From Arthrobacter sp. U41 (GTDB lineage: Bacteria; Actinomycetota; Actinomycetes; Actinomycetales; Micrococcaceae): DNA of 64,000 bases. The notes under the pieces were generated by a model. It saw nothing but the letters and a program-made list of their open reading frames with translations, did no database searches and was not told the origin of the DNA. The translations under genes and the position numbers were made by a program. The stretch spans positions 1 through 64,000 of the forward strand of contig NZ_CP015732.1 in the NCBI RefSeq assembly GCF_001750145.1. Reading direction: 5' to 3'. The first letter of the stretch is position 1. Every line of letters starts with the position of its first letter. Below, one piece after another: positions 34,094 to 43,757 of this stretch.

Positions 34094-35179
34094 TCACACG
34101 TTGAAGCGGAACTCCACCACGTCGCCGTCGGCCATGACGTATTCCTTGCCTTCGATGCGGACCTTGCCGCGGGACTTTGCCTCGGCCATGGACCCGGCTT
34201 CGATGAGGTCGTCGAAGGAGACGACTTCGGCCTTGATAAAACCGCGCTGGAAATCGGAGTGGATCACGCCGGCCGCCTGCGGGGCGGTGTCGCCCTGGTG
34301 GATGGTCCAGGCCCGGGTTTCCTTGGGTCCTGCCGTCAGGTAGGTCTGCAGCCCGAGGGTGTGGAAGCCGACGCGGGCCAGCTGGTCAAGTCCGGATTCG
34401 TCCTGGCCGTTCATTTCGAGCATTTCGCGGGCCTCCTCCTCGTCCAGCTCGACGAGGTCGGATTCGAGCTTGGCGTCGAGGAAGATGGCGTCCGCCGGGG
34501 CCACCATGGACCGCAGCTCTTCCTGCTTCTCCGGGCTGCCCAGAATGCCTTCGTCCGCGTTGAAGACGTAGATGAAAGGCTTGGCGGTCAGGAGGCTGAG
34601 TTCCCTGAGGTGCTCCATCTCCAGCTTGTCGCTCTTGACCGAGGCAAAAATGGTGTCGCCACGTTCCAGCACGGCCTGGGCCGCCTTGATCGCGGCCAGC
34701 TCGGCGGCTTCCCGCTTCTTGATCTTGACTTCTTTTTCGATCCGGGGAATCGCATTTTCGATCGTCTGAAGATCAGCCAGGATCAGCTCGGTGTTGATGG
34801 TCTCCATGTCCGAGCCGGGATCCACCTTGCCGTCCACGTGGATGACATCGGGATCATCGAACACCCGGACGACCTGGACGATGGCCTCGGCCTCGCGGAT
34901 GTTGGCGAGGAACTTGTTTCCCAGGCCCTCGCCCTCCGACGCGCCTTTGACGATCCCGGCGATGTCCACGAAGGACACCGGTGCGGGCAGCAGGCGCTGG
35001 GATCCGAAGACGGCGGCCAGCTTGGCAAGCCGCGGGTCCGGAAGACTGACGACGCCGACGTTCGGCTCGATCGTGGCGAACGGATAGTTCGCTGCGAGCA
35101 CCTGGTTGCGGGTCAGTGCGTTGAAAAGAGTTGATTTGCCGACGTTGGGCAGTCCGACGATGCCAATAGTAAGAGCCAC
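34094..35179 (-). CDS. ychF: Redox-regulated ATPase YchF (Obg-like)
   Basis: A 361-residue, family-length YchF. The P-loop is GLPNVGKST at 9-17 and the G3 site is [19 protein letters not shown]. The nucleotide-specifying motif is NADEG in place of NKxD, which explains ATP preference. The C-terminal TGS domain ends [16 protein letters not shown] 35179 is the start: it gives the exact family length, and TAGAAT ends 8 nt upstream without a ribosome site. The much longer open frame upstream is not used. It binds ribosomes and is linked to oxidative-stress control by family. Confidence 0.96.
   Translation of the reverse strand: MALTIGIVGLPNVGKSTLFNALTRNQVLAANYPFATIEPNVGVVSLPDPRLAKLAAVFGSQRLLPAPVSFVDIAGIVKGASEGEGLGNKFLANIREAEAIVQVVRVFDDPDVIHVDGKVDPGSDMETINTELILADLQTIENAIPRIEKEVKIKKREAAELAAIKAAQAVLERGDTIFASVKSDKLEMEHLRELSLLTAKPFIYVFNADEGILGSPEKQEELRSMVAPADAIFLDAKLESDLVELDEEEAREMLEMNGQDESGLDQLARVGFHTLGLQTYLTAGPKETRAWTIHQGDTAPQAAGVIHSDFQRGFIKAEVVSFDDLIEAGSMAEAKSRGKVRIEGKEYVMADGDVVEFRFNV
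35088..35093. other. Internal marker: no separate feature here
   Basis: This stretch lies inside ychF and shows nothing beyond its coding sequence. Confidence 0.05.
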
Positions 35180-35187
35180 GAGTACTA

Positions 35188-35193
35188 ATTCTA
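35188..35193 (-). promoter_or_regulatory. -10 element of ychF
   Basis: TAGAAT on the minus strand, 8 nt before the GTG start codon. Confidence 0.45.
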
Positions 35194-35293
35194 CCTGCTG
35201 TGGCCGGGGAACCCCACAGCGGCACCGGAGCCTGGTTGGCCGGCTGCAGGGCGTCGGCCGGAAACTGTCACAGGGGCATGCCAGAGTGAAGGC

Positions 35294-36592
35294 ATGGACG
35301 CTTTTGCATTGATTCTTTCCCTCCTCATGCTGCTCGTCGGCGCAGTCGCCGGCGCCGCTGTGGTCTACCTGCTGGTCCGCCGCCGGACCCTCGCTGTGGA
35401 GCAGGACTTCGACGCCGTGTCGGGCCGGCTCTCCGAGGTCAGCGCGCAGTTCGCCGCGGCTGACGCGGAAAGGCGGCTGCTGGCTGCCCAGAACCGGGAA
35501 CTCGGCGAGTCCCGGAACCAGGACGGCAGCGTGCTGCGTGCCCTGGCCCCGGTGGCGGAGAAGCTCACCGCGGTACAACAGCAGGTGTCACTGCTGGAGC
35601 GCGACCGCCTGGAGCAGTACGGGCAGCTGGCCCAGCAGCTGCAGGAGGCCCGGCTGTCCGACGAACAGCTGCTGCGTTCAACGCATGCCCTGGAGTCGGC
35701 GCTGCGGTCCAACAGCGCCCGCGGCCAGTGGGGCGAAGTCCAGCTTCGCCGCGTGGTCGAGGCGGCCGGGATGCTGCGCCACGTCGATTTCCACGAGCAG
35801 GTGCACAGCGGGCAGCCGCACGGCGCCGCGACGGAGACCAGCCTCCGGCCCGACCTCGTCGTGCAGCTTCCCGGCCAGAAACAGCTCGTGGTCGACGCCA
35901 AGGTCCCGCTCGCCTCCTACCTGGCCGCGCAGGAACTTGGCGCGTCTGCCGGCGGGCACCTGCACGCACAGTCACTGGGCGGGCAGCAGGCCCATCTGCT
36001 GGCCCATGCCAAGGCCCTGAAGGCCCACGTGGACGCGCTGAGCAGCAAGAAGTACTGGGACATTCCTGGCAACTCGCCGGAACTGGTGGTCTGCTTCCTG
36101 CCGGCCGAGTCGATTCTGGCGGCCGCACTGTCCGCGGACCCGGCGCTGCTCGACTACGCCCTGTCCAAAAACGTGGTGCTGGCCTCCCCTTCGACCCTGC
36201 TGGCGGTCCTGAAGTCCGTCGCCTTCACCTGGCGCCAGGACGTCCTGACGGACAGCGCGCGCGAGCTTTTCGAACTCGCCCACCAGCTCTACGAGCGGAT
36301 GGGCACCCTCGGGGACAACGTGACCAAGCTCGGCGCCTCGCTCAAAACGTCGGTGGACCGCTACAACTCCATGGTGGGAACGCTGGAGGCCCGGGTGCTG
36401 CCGACCGCACGCAAGCTCAATGCCCTGGATGCGACCGGGCTGACCACCCCCGCAGCCGTGGAGGTGACGCCGCGCTCCGTGGCTGCACCGGAACTCCAGC
36501 CCGGGAACGGGCCGGGGATTGGTTCCGGCAGCCGGCAGGCGGACGCATCCCTGGGCGATTCGGCCAATGAGGATCGGGAGTCCGCAGCCTAG
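35294..36592 (+). CDS. rmuC: DNA recombination protein RmuC
   Basis: A 432-residue protein. It has an N-terminal membrane anchor (FALILSLLMLLVGAVAGAAVVYLL), a coiled coil of about 130 residues and the RmuC nuclease-like domain. That domain includes SARGQWGEVQLRRVVEAAGM, RPDLVVQLPGQKQLVVDAKV and CFLPAESILAAAL. The core resembles the restriction-endonuclease fold; the family limits inversions at repeats and restrains recombination. The last 40 residues are low-complexity. It is divergent from ychF with a 114-bp spacer. Confidence 0.92.
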   Translation: MDAFALILSLLMLLVGAVAGAAVVYLLVRRRTLAVEQDFDAVSGRLSEVSAQFAAADAERRLLAAQNRELGESRNQDGSVLRALAPVAEKLTAVQQQVSLLERDRLEQYGQLAQQLQEARLSDEQLLRSTHALESALRSNSARGQWGEVQLRRVVEAAGMLRHVDFHEQVHSGQPHGAATETSLRPDLVVQLPGQKQLVVDAKVPLASYLAAQELGASAGGHLHAQSLGGQQAHLLAHAKALKAHVDALSSKKYWDIPGNSPELVVCFLPAESILAAALSADPALLDYALSKNVVLASPSTLLAVLKSVAFTWRQDVLTDSARELFELAHQLYERMGTLGDNVTKLGASLKTSVDRYNSMVGTLEARVLPTARKLNALDATGLTTPAAVEVTPRSVAAPELQPGNGPGIGSGSRQADASLGDSANEDRESAA

Positions 36593-36607
36593 GCAGCGGC
36601 GCCGCGG

Positions 36608-36629
36608 CGCGCCCCGGCGGAGGGGCGCG
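36608..36629. terminator. GC-rich hairpin between rmuC and ispH
   Basis: CGCGCCCC-GGCGGA-GGGGCGCG, an 8-bp stem in the 51-bp convergent gap, without a U-tract. Confidence 0.45.
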
Positions 36630-36643
36630 TCCTGCGACGGCTC

Positions 36644-37735
36644 TTAGGAGCTCTGGGCGGGGCGTGCCCCGCGGCCCCCGAGGGCGCGCGTGACGTCGCC
36701 GGCCTGCTTTAGCGTGGCGCGGAGTTCCTTTGGCAGCGAAAAGAGCAGGTCCTCCTCGGCCGTGACGACTTCCTCGACCGAGCCGTAGCCGTAGTCGGCG
36801 AGCAGTCGTAGGACATCCTTGACCAGGACTTCCGGGACCGAGGCCCCCGAGGTCACGCCGACGGTGGCCACACCCTCGAACCAGGTTTCGTCCACCTCGT
36901 TCGCAAAATCCACGCGGTAGGAGGCCTTCGCACCGTACTCCAGCGCAACCTCCACGAGCCGGACGGAGTTCGACGAGTTGGCCGATCCGACCACAATCAC
37001 GAGGTCGGCCTGCGGCGAGATCTTCTTGATGGCCACCTGGCGGTTCGTGGTGGCGTAGCAGATGTCGTCGCTGGGCGGATCCTGCAGGGTCGGGAAGCGC
37101 TCCTTGAGGAGGCGGACCGTTTCCATGGTTTCGTCGACGCTGAGGGTGGTCTGGGAAAGCCAGATAACCTTCTCCGGGTCCCGGACGGTGACCTTGTCGA
37201 CCTCGTGCGGGCCGTTGATGATCTGGATGTGCTCGGGGGCCTCGCCGGCGGTTCCTTCGACTTCCTCGTGACCGTCGTGGCCGATCAGCAGGATGTCGAA
37301 GTCGTCCTTCGCGAAGCGCACCGCTTCTTTGTGCACCTTGGTCACGAGGGGGCAGGTGGCGTCGATGGTCCGCAGCCCGCGGTCCTCGGCAGACTGGACC
37401 ACGGCGGGTGAGACACCGTGGGCGGAGAAAATCACCAGTGCGCCCTCGGGGACCTCGTCGGTCTCGTCAACGAAGATGGCGCCCTTTTCCTCCAGGGAGC
37501 TGACCACATGCACGTTGTGGACGATCTGTTTGCGAACGTAGACCGGCGGACCGTAGTGCTCCAGGGCTTTTTCCACCGCTATGACCGCACGGTCGACGCC
37601 GGCGCAGTAGCCGCGCGGGGCCGCGAGCAGGACCCTTTTCGGGCCGGAGACGGCGGCTGAGGCCAGCACTTCCTCCGGCGTACGCCGCCGGCGCGGAACG
37701 GTTGGCATCGGAATGGAAACAGCGGTGGAGGTCAT
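36644..37735 (-). CDS. ispH: 4-hydroxy-3-methylbut-2-enyl diphosphate reductase
   Basis: A 363-residue iron-sulfur enzyme, the last step of the MEP isoprenoid pathway. The three cluster cysteines are in [12 protein letters not shown] (Cys44), [13 protein letters not shown] and [14 protein letters not shown]. The substrate-binding region [11 protein letters not shown] and the ending [17 protein letters not shown] are typical. ATG 37735 has TAGCAT exactly 6 nt upstream and no normal ribosome site. A 30-residue N-terminal extension carries an RRRR patch. Confidence 0.96.
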   Translation of the reverse strand: MTSTAVSIPMPTVPRRRRTPEEVLASAAVSGPKRVLLAAPRGYCAGVDRAVIAVEKALEHYGPPVYVRKQIVHNVHVVSSLEEKGAIFVDETDEVPEGALVIFSAHGVSPAVVQSAEDRGLRTIDATCPLVTKVHKEAVRFAKDDFDILLIGHDGHEEVEGTAGEAPEHIQIINGPHEVDKVTVRDPEKVIWLSQTTLSVDETMETVRLLKERFPTLQDPPSDDICYATTNRQVAIKKISPQADLVIVVGSANSSNSVRLVEVALEYGAKASYRVDFANEVDETWFEGVATVGVTSGASVPEVLVKDVLRLLADYGYGSVEEVVTAEEDLLFSLPKELRATLKQAGDVTRALGGRGARPAQSS

Positions 37736-37741
37736 CCCCCA

Positions 37742-37747
37742 ATGCTA
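37742..37747 (-). promoter_or_regulatory. -10 element of ispH
   Basis: TAGCAT on the minus strand, separated from the ATG by TGGGGG (6 nt). Confidence 0.5.
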
Positions 37748-37815
37748 CCGGTGTCGGGCGGGCAGCCCTGGCCCGTCCGCAGGCGCAGGGAACCCGGGCG
37801 CGCGGCGCCGGGCAT

Positions 37816-38691
37816 TCAGGCGCGGCGGCGTCCGCCGACGACGCGCAGCAGGAGTCCGACTGCCAGCAGCACGCCGCCGGCCACGGCCGCCATCAGGGTC
37901 CACTCTCCGAAACTTGAGCTGGCGGCCGAGACGAACTCGTTCTTGAAGATCTCCGCGACTTCGTTGCCGCTGTTGGTCCGCGTCGCCGCACCCCCGGCGG
38001 CGTCGGCGGCCAGCGTCCAGGCACCGGCCAGGACCAGTGCCCCAAGCCCGATGCCGGCCAGGACAGTCCAGCGTCGCCGGGCGGCGACGAAGGCCAGGGC
38101 GAAGGCGATGAGGGCGCCGGCGGCCGCGGCGTAGCCCATCGGGGCGAACGCAGAGACCCGGTCGAGGACCTGCCGGTGCTCGGGCTGCCCGATGGTGATC
38201 AGCAGCTGGTCGGGAGCCTCAAGCGGCAGGGTCGTCGCGTCCGCCACCTGTTTCGCCACCAGTGCAACGAGGGGCGCAAGGTCCAGGGTGAGTGTGGAAG
38301 CGCCGTCGGCCTCGGCCGGCGCCGTCGTGGGGTCGGCAATATTCAGCCGGTGGCTCTTGCGCAGGGTTTCGGTCCAGGCATCTGGGTAGCCGGGCATGGT
38401 CGTCAGGGACCGGGCGGCGCTGTCCAGGATGGGCGTAACCAGTCCGCTCAGCGCTTCGGGGATCTGCTCCGCGCCGAGACTGCCGACGGCAGCCGCAGCA
38501 AGCCGCTGCTGAAACACCGGGTCCTTGCCCAGCGGGGCGGTGAACGCCACGAAGCCATCCTCCCGGACGATGTTCCGGTCCACCCACATGGCCGGAACGG
38601 CGACCGCCGCCAGGACAAGCCCGATGAGTACCGCTACGGCCGAGACAAAAGTGCGCACGAGAATTCCTAGTTGGTTGGTGGGTAGTGCCAT
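37816..38691 (-). CDS. Conserved membrane protein with large extracytoplasmic domain
   Basis: A 291-residue protein. An N-terminal helix (VSAVAVLIGLVLAAVAVPAMW) is followed by about 130 soluble residues, probably outside the cell (FVAFTAPLGKDPVFQQRLAA). Three helices near 180-275 and an RRRA tail come last. I do not recognise the family. ATG 38691 lacks a ribosome site and overlaps TAGGAT. GTG 38658, eleven codons on, has AGGA about 8 nt upstream and would give a better signal anchor (MRTFVSAVAVLIG), so the start is uncertain. Confidence 0.65.
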   Translation of the reverse strand: MALPTNQLGILVRTFVSAVAVLIGLVLAAVAVPAMWVDRNIVREDGFVAFTAPLGKDPVFQQRLAAAAVGSLGAEQIPEALSGLVTPILDSAARSLTTMPGYPDAWTETLRKSHRLNIADPTTAPAEADGASTLTLDLAPLVALVAKQVADATTLPLEAPDQLLITIGQPEHRQVLDRVSAFAPMGYAAAAGALIAFALAFVAARRRWTVLAGIGLGALVLAGAWTLAADAAGGAATRTNSGNEVAEIFKNEFVSAASSSFGEWTLMAAVAGGVLLAVGLLLRVVGGRRRA

Positions 38692-38890
38692 CCTACGGGG
38701 CGGCCCGCGGAACGATAAAAGTCAGGCCCCGATGATAGAGCTATGGATAGAGTTGAAACCGACAAGTTCGAGTTGTCTGCCGGTGCCCTCCCTGACGCGC
38801 AATCGCCGGGGTGTGCACCTGTCGGCAGCCCCGCCCCGGCAAAGGACACCCACCACATGCACAAGGCCATCTCCGCCCCGGGCTACCGGA

Positions 38891-40180
38891 ATGTCTGAGG
38901 ACGTCGCGGCGGCCACGACGGTTCCGGGCACGGCGGCGGAAACCAGCCCGGAGAACCCCTGGCCGCTGCAGCTGCTGTCCCAGAAACTCAAGATGCACAT
39001 CGACCGTGCCCCGTCCGCGTGGGTCGAAGGCCAGGTCATCGAACTGAACCGGCGCGGGACCAACGCCTACCTGACGCTGCGGGACATCGACGCTGAGATC
39101 TCCCTCCCCGCCTCCGTCTGGACGAAGGTGCTCGACCGGCAGGAAACCCCGCTGGAACGCGGGTCCCGGGTCGTGGCCCTGATCAAGGCGGAATTCTGGC
39201 TCAAGACGGGCCGGCTGAACATGTCTGTGAAGGACATCCGGCCGGTGGGCCTGGGGGATCTGCTCGCCAGGATCGAGCGGCTGCGCCATGCCCTGGCCGC
39301 GGAAGGCCTGTTCTCCGACGCCCGCAAGAAGCGCCTGCCCCTGCTCCCCCACCGGATCGGGCTGATCACCGGACGCGACTCCGACGCCAAAAAGGATGTG
39401 CTGCGCAACGCCGCCCTGCGCTGGCCCGCCGTCGAATTCGAAATCCGCGAGGTGGCCGTCCAGGGCAACACCGCCGTCGCGCAGGTCATCGCCGCGCTGC
39501 GGGAGCTGGATGCGCACCCCGAGGTGGACGTGATCGTCATCGCCCGCGGCGGCGGCGCCCTGGAGGATCTGCTGCCGTTCAGCAGCGAGGAACTCATCCG
39601 GGCGGTGTCCGGCGCTTCCACCCCGGTGGTGAGCGCGATCGGTCATGAGGCGGACCGGCCGATTCTTGACGATGTCGCGGACCTGCGCGCCTCCACGCCG
39701 ACCGACGCCGCCAAGCGGATCGTCCCGGACGTGGTGGAAGAGCTCGCCCGCGTGCGCCAGGCCCGGGACCAGCTCCGGCGCGGTGTCACCCGGCTGGTGG
39801 AACGTGAAACGGACCGCCTGGCCACGTTGCGGTCCCGCCCCGTACTGGCTTCCCCGGAGGTCATGGTCAGCCTCCGGCACGACGACGTCGAACGGCTCAA
39901 GGGCCGCGCCCGGTCGGCCGTCACCGCCGCCGTCGTCCGGGCCGCCGACCAGCTGGTTCACCTCAAAGCCCAGGTCCGTGCACTCTCGCCGCAAAAGACG
40001 CTGGACCGGGGGTACGCCGTGGTCCAGCTCGCCGACGGCGGCGCGGTCCCCGGCACCCGCCGGGACGTTGTCCGGCACCCGGACCAGGCACCGCCGGGCA
40101 CTCCGCTGGCCGTCCGCGTGGCCGGGGGCCGTTTCACCGCGGAGTCGACCGGCGGCCAGGAACCCGCCGAAGACGCATAG
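38891..40180 (+). CDS. xseA: Exodeoxyribonuclease VII large subunit
   Basis: A 429-residue subunit. An N-terminal OB domain (WVEGQVIELNRRGTNAYLTL) is followed by the catalytic segment with LLPHRIGLITGRDSDAKKDVL, VIVIARGGGALEDLLPF and AIGHEADRPILDDVADLRASTPTDAA. A long helical region ends with the family signature LSPQKTLDRGYAVV. ATG 38891 (MSEDVAAATTV) gives normal family length; its ribosome site is weak and the frame is open well upstream. Degrades single-stranded DNA with XseB, encoded 53 nt downstream. Confidence 0.94.
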   Translation: MSEDVAAATTVPGTAAETSPENPWPLQLLSQKLKMHIDRAPSAWVEGQVIELNRRGTNAYLTLRDIDAEISLPASVWTKVLDRQETPLERGSRVVALIKAEFWLKTGRLNMSVKDIRPVGLGDLLARIERLRHALAAEGLFSDARKKRLPLLPHRIGLITGRDSDAKKDVLRNAALRWPAVEFEIREVAVQGNTAVAQVIAALRELDAHPEVDVIVIARGGGALEDLLPFSSEELIRAVSGASTPVVSAIGHEADRPILDDVADLRASTPTDAAKRIVPDVVEELARVRQARDQLRRGVTRLVERETDRLATLRSRPVLASPEVMVSLRHDDVERLKGRARSAVTAAVVRAADQLVHLKAQVRALSPQKTLDRGYAVVQLADGGAVPGTRRDVVRHPDQAPPGTPLAVRVAGGRFTAESTGGQEPAEDA

Positions 40181-40233
40181 GCCATCCCATCCGAACCATC
40201 CGTCCCGCGGGACACAGCAAGGAGCAGCACGCC

Positions 40234-40464
40234 ATGGCAGTAGAAACAACGCCCAACGCCGACATTGAGGCTCTGAGCTACGAGGAGGCCCGCGAGCAGC
40301 TCGTCGGCATCGTTACCAGGCTCGAGGCCGGCGGCGCGAGCCTGGAGGAGTCGCTGGCGCTCTGGGAACGTGGCGAGGCGCTGGCCAAGCGCTGCGAACA
40401 GTGGCTCGAGGGTGCCCGCAAACGCCTGGCCGCGGCCCGCGACCAGCCCCCTCAGGACGGCTAG
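40234..40464 (+). CDS. xseB: Exodeoxyribonuclease VII small subunit
   Basis: A 76-residue two-helix protein, ALSYEEAREQLVGIVTRLEA then LEESLALWERGEALAKRCEQ, the standard XseB hairpin. AAGGAG lies 10 nt before the ATG. It forms the nuclease holoenzyme with XseA just upstream and converges on the ppk2 gene only 15 nt away. Confidence 0.95.
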   Translation: MAVETTPNADIEALSYEEAREQLVGIVTRLEAGGASLEESLALWERGEALAKRCEQWLEGARKRLAAARDQPPQDG

Positions 40465-40479
40465 CCGGGCGCCGGCCGG

Positions 40480-41334
40480 TCAGGAGCGCAGAACCAGTTC
40501 CCGTTCCGTCGGGACGTCAAGGTCCGGAACCGGCCACTGCAGTTTGAGGCCCTCCAGCGCGTCGAGCAGAAGCTGCTGGACGGCGATCCGGGCGTACCAC
40601 TTCTTGTTGGCGGGGACCACGTGCCACGGGGCGGCCTCGGTGCCCGTCCGCTCGAATGCCTTCTGGTAGGCGTCCATGTAGTCGCTCCAGAATGCGCGTT
40701 CCAACAGGTCGTTGCTGCTGTATTTCCAGAGCTTCGACGGATCATCCAGCCGCGCGAGCAGCCGTTCCTTCTGCTCGTCCTGGCTGATGTGGAGCATAAC
40801 TTTGACGATCTTGGTGCCGGACGCCGTCTGCCTCGCCTCGAATTCGTTGATCGCGGTGTAGCGCCGCTCCAGTTCCTTCGGATCTGCCCAGCGGTGGACG
40901 CGGTGGATCAGGACGTCTTCGTAATGCGACCGGTCAAAGACCCCCACCATCCCGGCGGCCGGCACTTCCTTCTCGATCCGCCAAAGGAAGTCGTAGGACT
41001 TTTCTTCCGGCGTGGGCGCCTTGAACGACTTCATCTTCACGCCCTGCGGGTTCATGGCGCCCATGACGTGCGTTACGATCCCGCCCTTGCCGGCCGTATC
41101 CATGGCCTGCAGGATCAGCAGGATGCGCTTGGTGCCGCCGAAGCGCGATTCGGCGAAAAGCTGTTCCTGGAGCTGGGCGAGATTGTCGTCCAGGTCGTCG
41201 AGCAGCACCTCGCCGTCGTTCTTGTCCCCCGGGTAGCCCGGCGTGGAGTCCGGGTCCGTGTCCGCCAGGCTGAAGCCCTTGCCCACCTTCAGAGTGTCGG
41301 AGGGGCGCTCCTTGAATCTCACGACGTCTGACAT
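40480..41334 (-). CDS. Polyphosphate kinase 2 family protein
   Basis: A 284-residue PPK2-type phosphotransferase that moves phosphate between polyphosphate and nucleotides. Walker A is LQAMDTAGKGGIVTHVMGAM and the lid segment is GVFDRSHYEDVLIHRVHR. KVMLHISQDEQKERLLARLDD and the conserved WHVVPANKKWYARIAVQQ complete the family. The single domain could be AMP-, ADP- or dual-specific, and sequence alone does not settle that. AGAGG lies 6 nt before the ATG. It is a free-standing gene. Confidence 0.9.
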   Translation of the reverse strand: MSDVVRFKERPSDTLKVGKGFSLADTDPDSTPGYPGDKNDGEVLLDDLDDNLAQLQEQLFAESRFGGTKRILLILQAMDTAGKGGIVTHVMGAMNPQGVKMKSFKAPTPEEKSYDFLWRIEKEVPAAGMVGVFDRSHYEDVLIHRVHRWADPKELERRYTAINEFEARQTASGTKIVKVMLHISQDEQKERLLARLDDPSKLWKYSSNDLLERAFWSDYMDAYQKAFERTGTEAAPWHVVPANKKWYARIAVQQLLLDALEGLKLQWPVPDLDVPTERELVLRS

Positions 41335-41411
41335 CCCTTGCCTCTTTCCGGTTCCGGCAGACGCCGTTCGGACCGCCGGAGAACCGCCCGCGCCGCGCTG
41401 CTGAGCCTAGG

Positions 41412-42632
41412 CTAGTTCCCCTTGTACCGGCTCAGGAAGTCCGCCATGCGGTTAATGGCCTCTTCGAGATCCTTCACCAGCGGCAGGGTGACCATCCGGA
41501 AGTGGTCCGGGCGGACCCAGTTGAAGGCCCGCCCGTGGGAGACCAGGATCTTCTGCTCGCGCAGCAGGTCCAGGACGAACTTCTCATCGTCACGGATGTG
41601 GAAGACCTCGGGGTCCAGCTTCGGGAAGAGGTACATGGCGCCCCGGGCCTGCTGCGTGCTGACCCCGGGGATGGCGTTGAGCATGTCATAGGCCTTGTTC
41701 CGCTGTTCCAGCAGCCGCCCGCCCGGCAGGATCAGGTCGTTGATGCTCTGGTAGCCGCCGAGCGCCGTCTGGATCGCGTGCTGGGCCGGGACGTTGGCGC
41801 ACAGGCGCATGTTCGCGAGCAGGCTGATGCCCTCGAGGTAGTCCGCGGCGTCCTTCTTCGGCCCGGAAATGGCCATCCACCCGGCCCGGTAGCCGCAGAC
41901 GCGGTAGGCCTTGGACAGGCCGCTGAACGTCAGGCAGAGGACGTCGTCGCCGGTGAGGCTTGCCATGTTCACGTGGACAGCGTCCTCGTAGAGGATCTTC
42001 TCGTAGATCTCGTCGGCGAAGAGGACCAGGCCGTGCTTCTCGGCCAGGGCCACGATCTTCTTGAGGGTGTCCTCGGGATAGACGGCGCCGGTGGGGTTAT
42101 TGGGGTTGATCACCACAATGCCCTTGGTGCGCGGGGTGATCTTGGCTTCCAGGTCCTCCAGGTCCGGCTGCCAGCCGGAGTCCTCGTCGCACAGGTAGTG
42201 CACGGGCCGGCCGCTGGCAAGGGCCACCGAGGCCGTCCACAGCGGGTAGTCCGGGGTGGGGATCAGGACCTCGTCGCCGTCGTTGAGCAGCGCCATAAGG
42301 GACATCGTGATGAGCTCGCTCACACCGTTGCCCAGATAGATGTCATCGACGTGGATGTTCTGGATTCCGCGGGTCTGGTAGTACTGCGAGACGGCCGTGC
42401 GGGCGGAGAAGATGCCGCGGGAGTCGCTATAGCCCTGCGCATGCGGCAGATGGCGGATCATGTCCACCAGGATCGCGTCCGGGGCTTCAAATCCGAACGG
42501 TGCCGGGTTCCCGATGTTCAGTTTGAGGATGCGGTGACCCTCCGCCTCCATCTGCTGGGCGGCCTGAAGAATCGGTCCACGGATGTCGTAGAGGACATTA
42601 TGAAGCTTGGTGGACTGCTTGAATTCTGCCAT
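41412..42632 (-). CDS. alaA: Alanine-type (glutamate-pyruvate) aminotransferase
   Basis: A 406-residue fold-type I PLP aminotransferase close to AlaA. The N-terminal signature is VLYDIRGPILQAAQQMEAEG with KLNIGNPAPFGF. Cofactor site residues are in NPNNPTGAVYP, and the Schiff-base lysine is in TFSGLSKAYRVCGYRAGWM. It likely makes alanine from pyruvate and glutamate; broader branched-chain activity is possible. ATG 42632 has CATATT ending 6 nt upstream, so the message is probably leaderless. A GCCATATGGC palindrome lies at 42644-42653. Confidence 0.88.
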   Translation of the reverse strand: MAEFKQSTKLHNVLYDIRGPILQAAQQMEAEGHRILKLNIGNPAPFGFEAPDAILVDMIRHLPHAQGYSDSRGIFSARTAVSQYYQTRGIQNIHVDDIYLGNGVSELITMSLMALLNDGDEVLIPTPDYPLWTASVALASGRPVHYLCDEDSGWQPDLEDLEAKITPRTKGIVVINPNNPTGAVYPEDTLKKIVALAEKHGLVLFADEIYEKILYEDAVHVNMASLTGDDVLCLTFSGLSKAYRVCGYRAGWMAISGPKKDAADYLEGISLLANMRLCANVPAQHAIQTALGGYQSINDLILPGGRLLEQRNKAYDMLNAIPGVSTQQARGAMYLFPKLDPEVFHIRDDEKFVLDLLREQKILVSHGRAFNWVRPDHFRMVTLPLVKDLEEAINRMADFLSRYKGN

Positions 42633-42638
42633 TCATCA

Positions 42639-42653
42639 AATATGCCATATGGC
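42639..42653 (-). promoter_or_regulatory. -10 element and palindrome upstream of alaA
   Basis: CATATT at 42639-42644 on the minus strand ends 6 nt before the ATG. It is overlapped by the perfect 10-bp palindrome GCCATATGGC at 42644-42653. Confidence 0.45.
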
Positions 42654-42712
42654 GGATGGACTTCCGCCGAGACCTGTCTCACAGGGGTGTCCCGCCGTCA
42701 CAGGCGGAAAGT

Positions 42713-42768
42713 ACGACGGCGGCCGCCGGGCTCCCCCGTGAACCGAGGAGCCCGGCAGCCGCCGTCGT
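42713..42768 (-). terminator. Terminator of the osmoprotectant ABC operon
   Basis: Two 22-nt arms (42713-42734 and 42747-42768) pair with one C/A mismatch. It lies 27 nt after the binding-protein stop codon. Confidence 0.85.
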
Positions 42769-42794
42769 GCGTCAGGAAGGTCCGGGAGTGCCCC

Positions 42795-43757
42795 TTACTT
42801 GACCAGGCCCTTGTCCTTGAGCCAGGCGGCGGCAGCGTCCTTGGGATTCTGCTTCTGGCTGCCGCTGACGGCCCGGTTGAGGTTGATCAGGTCCTCGGTG
42901 GTGAGGACCTTGGACACAGCGTTCAGGGTTTCCTTTGCCTGGTCGGTCATCTTCGCCGTGTTGTACAGCGGGAGGACCTGCTGGGCGATGAAGTTGTTCT
43001 TCGGGTCCTCGAGCACGACCAGGTCGTTGTCCGCGATGGACGGTGTGGTGGTGTAGATGTCGGCCACCTGGATCTGGTCGGAGAGCAGGGCCTTGAGCGT
43101 GACGGCACCGCCGCCGTCGCTGAACGGCTCAAGCTTCTTGGGCACGCAGTTGTAGTTCTTCGCCAGGCCCGGGAGCCCGTAGGCGCGTTCGGCGAAGGTC
43201 GCCGGGGCGCCCACCACGAGTTCGCTGCAGACCTTGGCGAGGTCCTCGATCGACTTCAACTGGTACTTCTCCGCGGTGGCTTTCGTGACTACCATCGCGT
43301 CCTTGTCCTCCGCCTTGGAGGGCTCCAGCACGGCCAGTCCCTCCGGCAGCTTGCCGGGCAGGGCCTTGTAGATGTCCTCGGCCGAGACCTCCGTGGCGTC
43401 CTTGTTGACGTGCAGCAGCAGGTTTCCGCTGTAATCGGGGATGACGTCCACCGATCCGTCCTGGACGGCCTTGAAGTAGACCTCACGGGAACCGATGTTC
43501 GGCTTGGTGCTTGCAGTGACGCCGGCCCCGTTCAGCGCACCGGCGTAGACCTCTGCGATGATCTGGCTCTCGGGGAAATCGGCGGAACCGATCACCAGGG
43601 CAGAGCCCGACGCGGAGGTGGCCCCGCCCGTGGCGGGTGAGGTCGAGAGCGGATCTGATGAGCCTCCGCAGGCGGACAGTGCCATGGCCAGGCCGACGCC
43701 GGCGGCCAGGCCGCCGAATGCGCGCCTGCCGAGTGCTCGTTGGCGGGTTTTCTTCAT
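42795..43757 (-). CDS. Glycine betaine/choline-type ABC transporter substrate-binding lipoprotein
   Basis: A 320-residue OpuAC/OsmF-type binding protein with lipobox LSAC (Cys30) after a KKTRQRALGRR basic start. Family features are IGSADFPESQIIAEVYAGAL, DVIPDYSGNLLLHV and VADIYTTTPSIADNDLVVLED. It should bind quaternary amines such as glycine betaine, choline or a related osmolyte. The start overlaps the preceding permease by 4 nt. It is the last gene of a four-gene operon and is followed by a terminator. Confidence 0.9.
   Translation of the reverse strand: MKKTRQRALGRRAFGGLAAGVGLAMALSACGGSSDPLSTSPATGGATSASGSALVIGSADFPESQIIAEVYAGALNGAGVTASTKPNIGSREVYFKAVQDGSVDVIPDYSGNLLLHVNKDATEVSAEDIYKALPGKLPEGLAVLEPSKAEDKDAMVVTKATAEKYQLKSIEDLAKVCSELVVGAPATFAERAYGLPGLAKNYNCVPKKLEPFSDGGGAVTLKALLSDQIQVADIYTTTPSIADNDLVVLEDPKNNFIAQQVLPLYNTAKMTDQAKETLNAVSKVLTTEDLINLNRAVSGSQKQNPKDAAAAWLKDKGLVK

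Noticed and set aside
35088..35093. Low-confidence marker entry in the feature list inside ychF
   Set aside because: On re-reading it shows nothing apart from ychF coding sequence and should be ignored.
34094..35578. 494-residue version of YchF
   Set aside because: The extra N-terminal 130 codons are antisense to rmuC and not YchF-like; GTG 35179 gives the exact family length.
41502..43640. 712-codon plus-strand ORF
   Set aside because: Runs antisense across alaA and the osmoprotectant binding-protein gene, both strongly supported.
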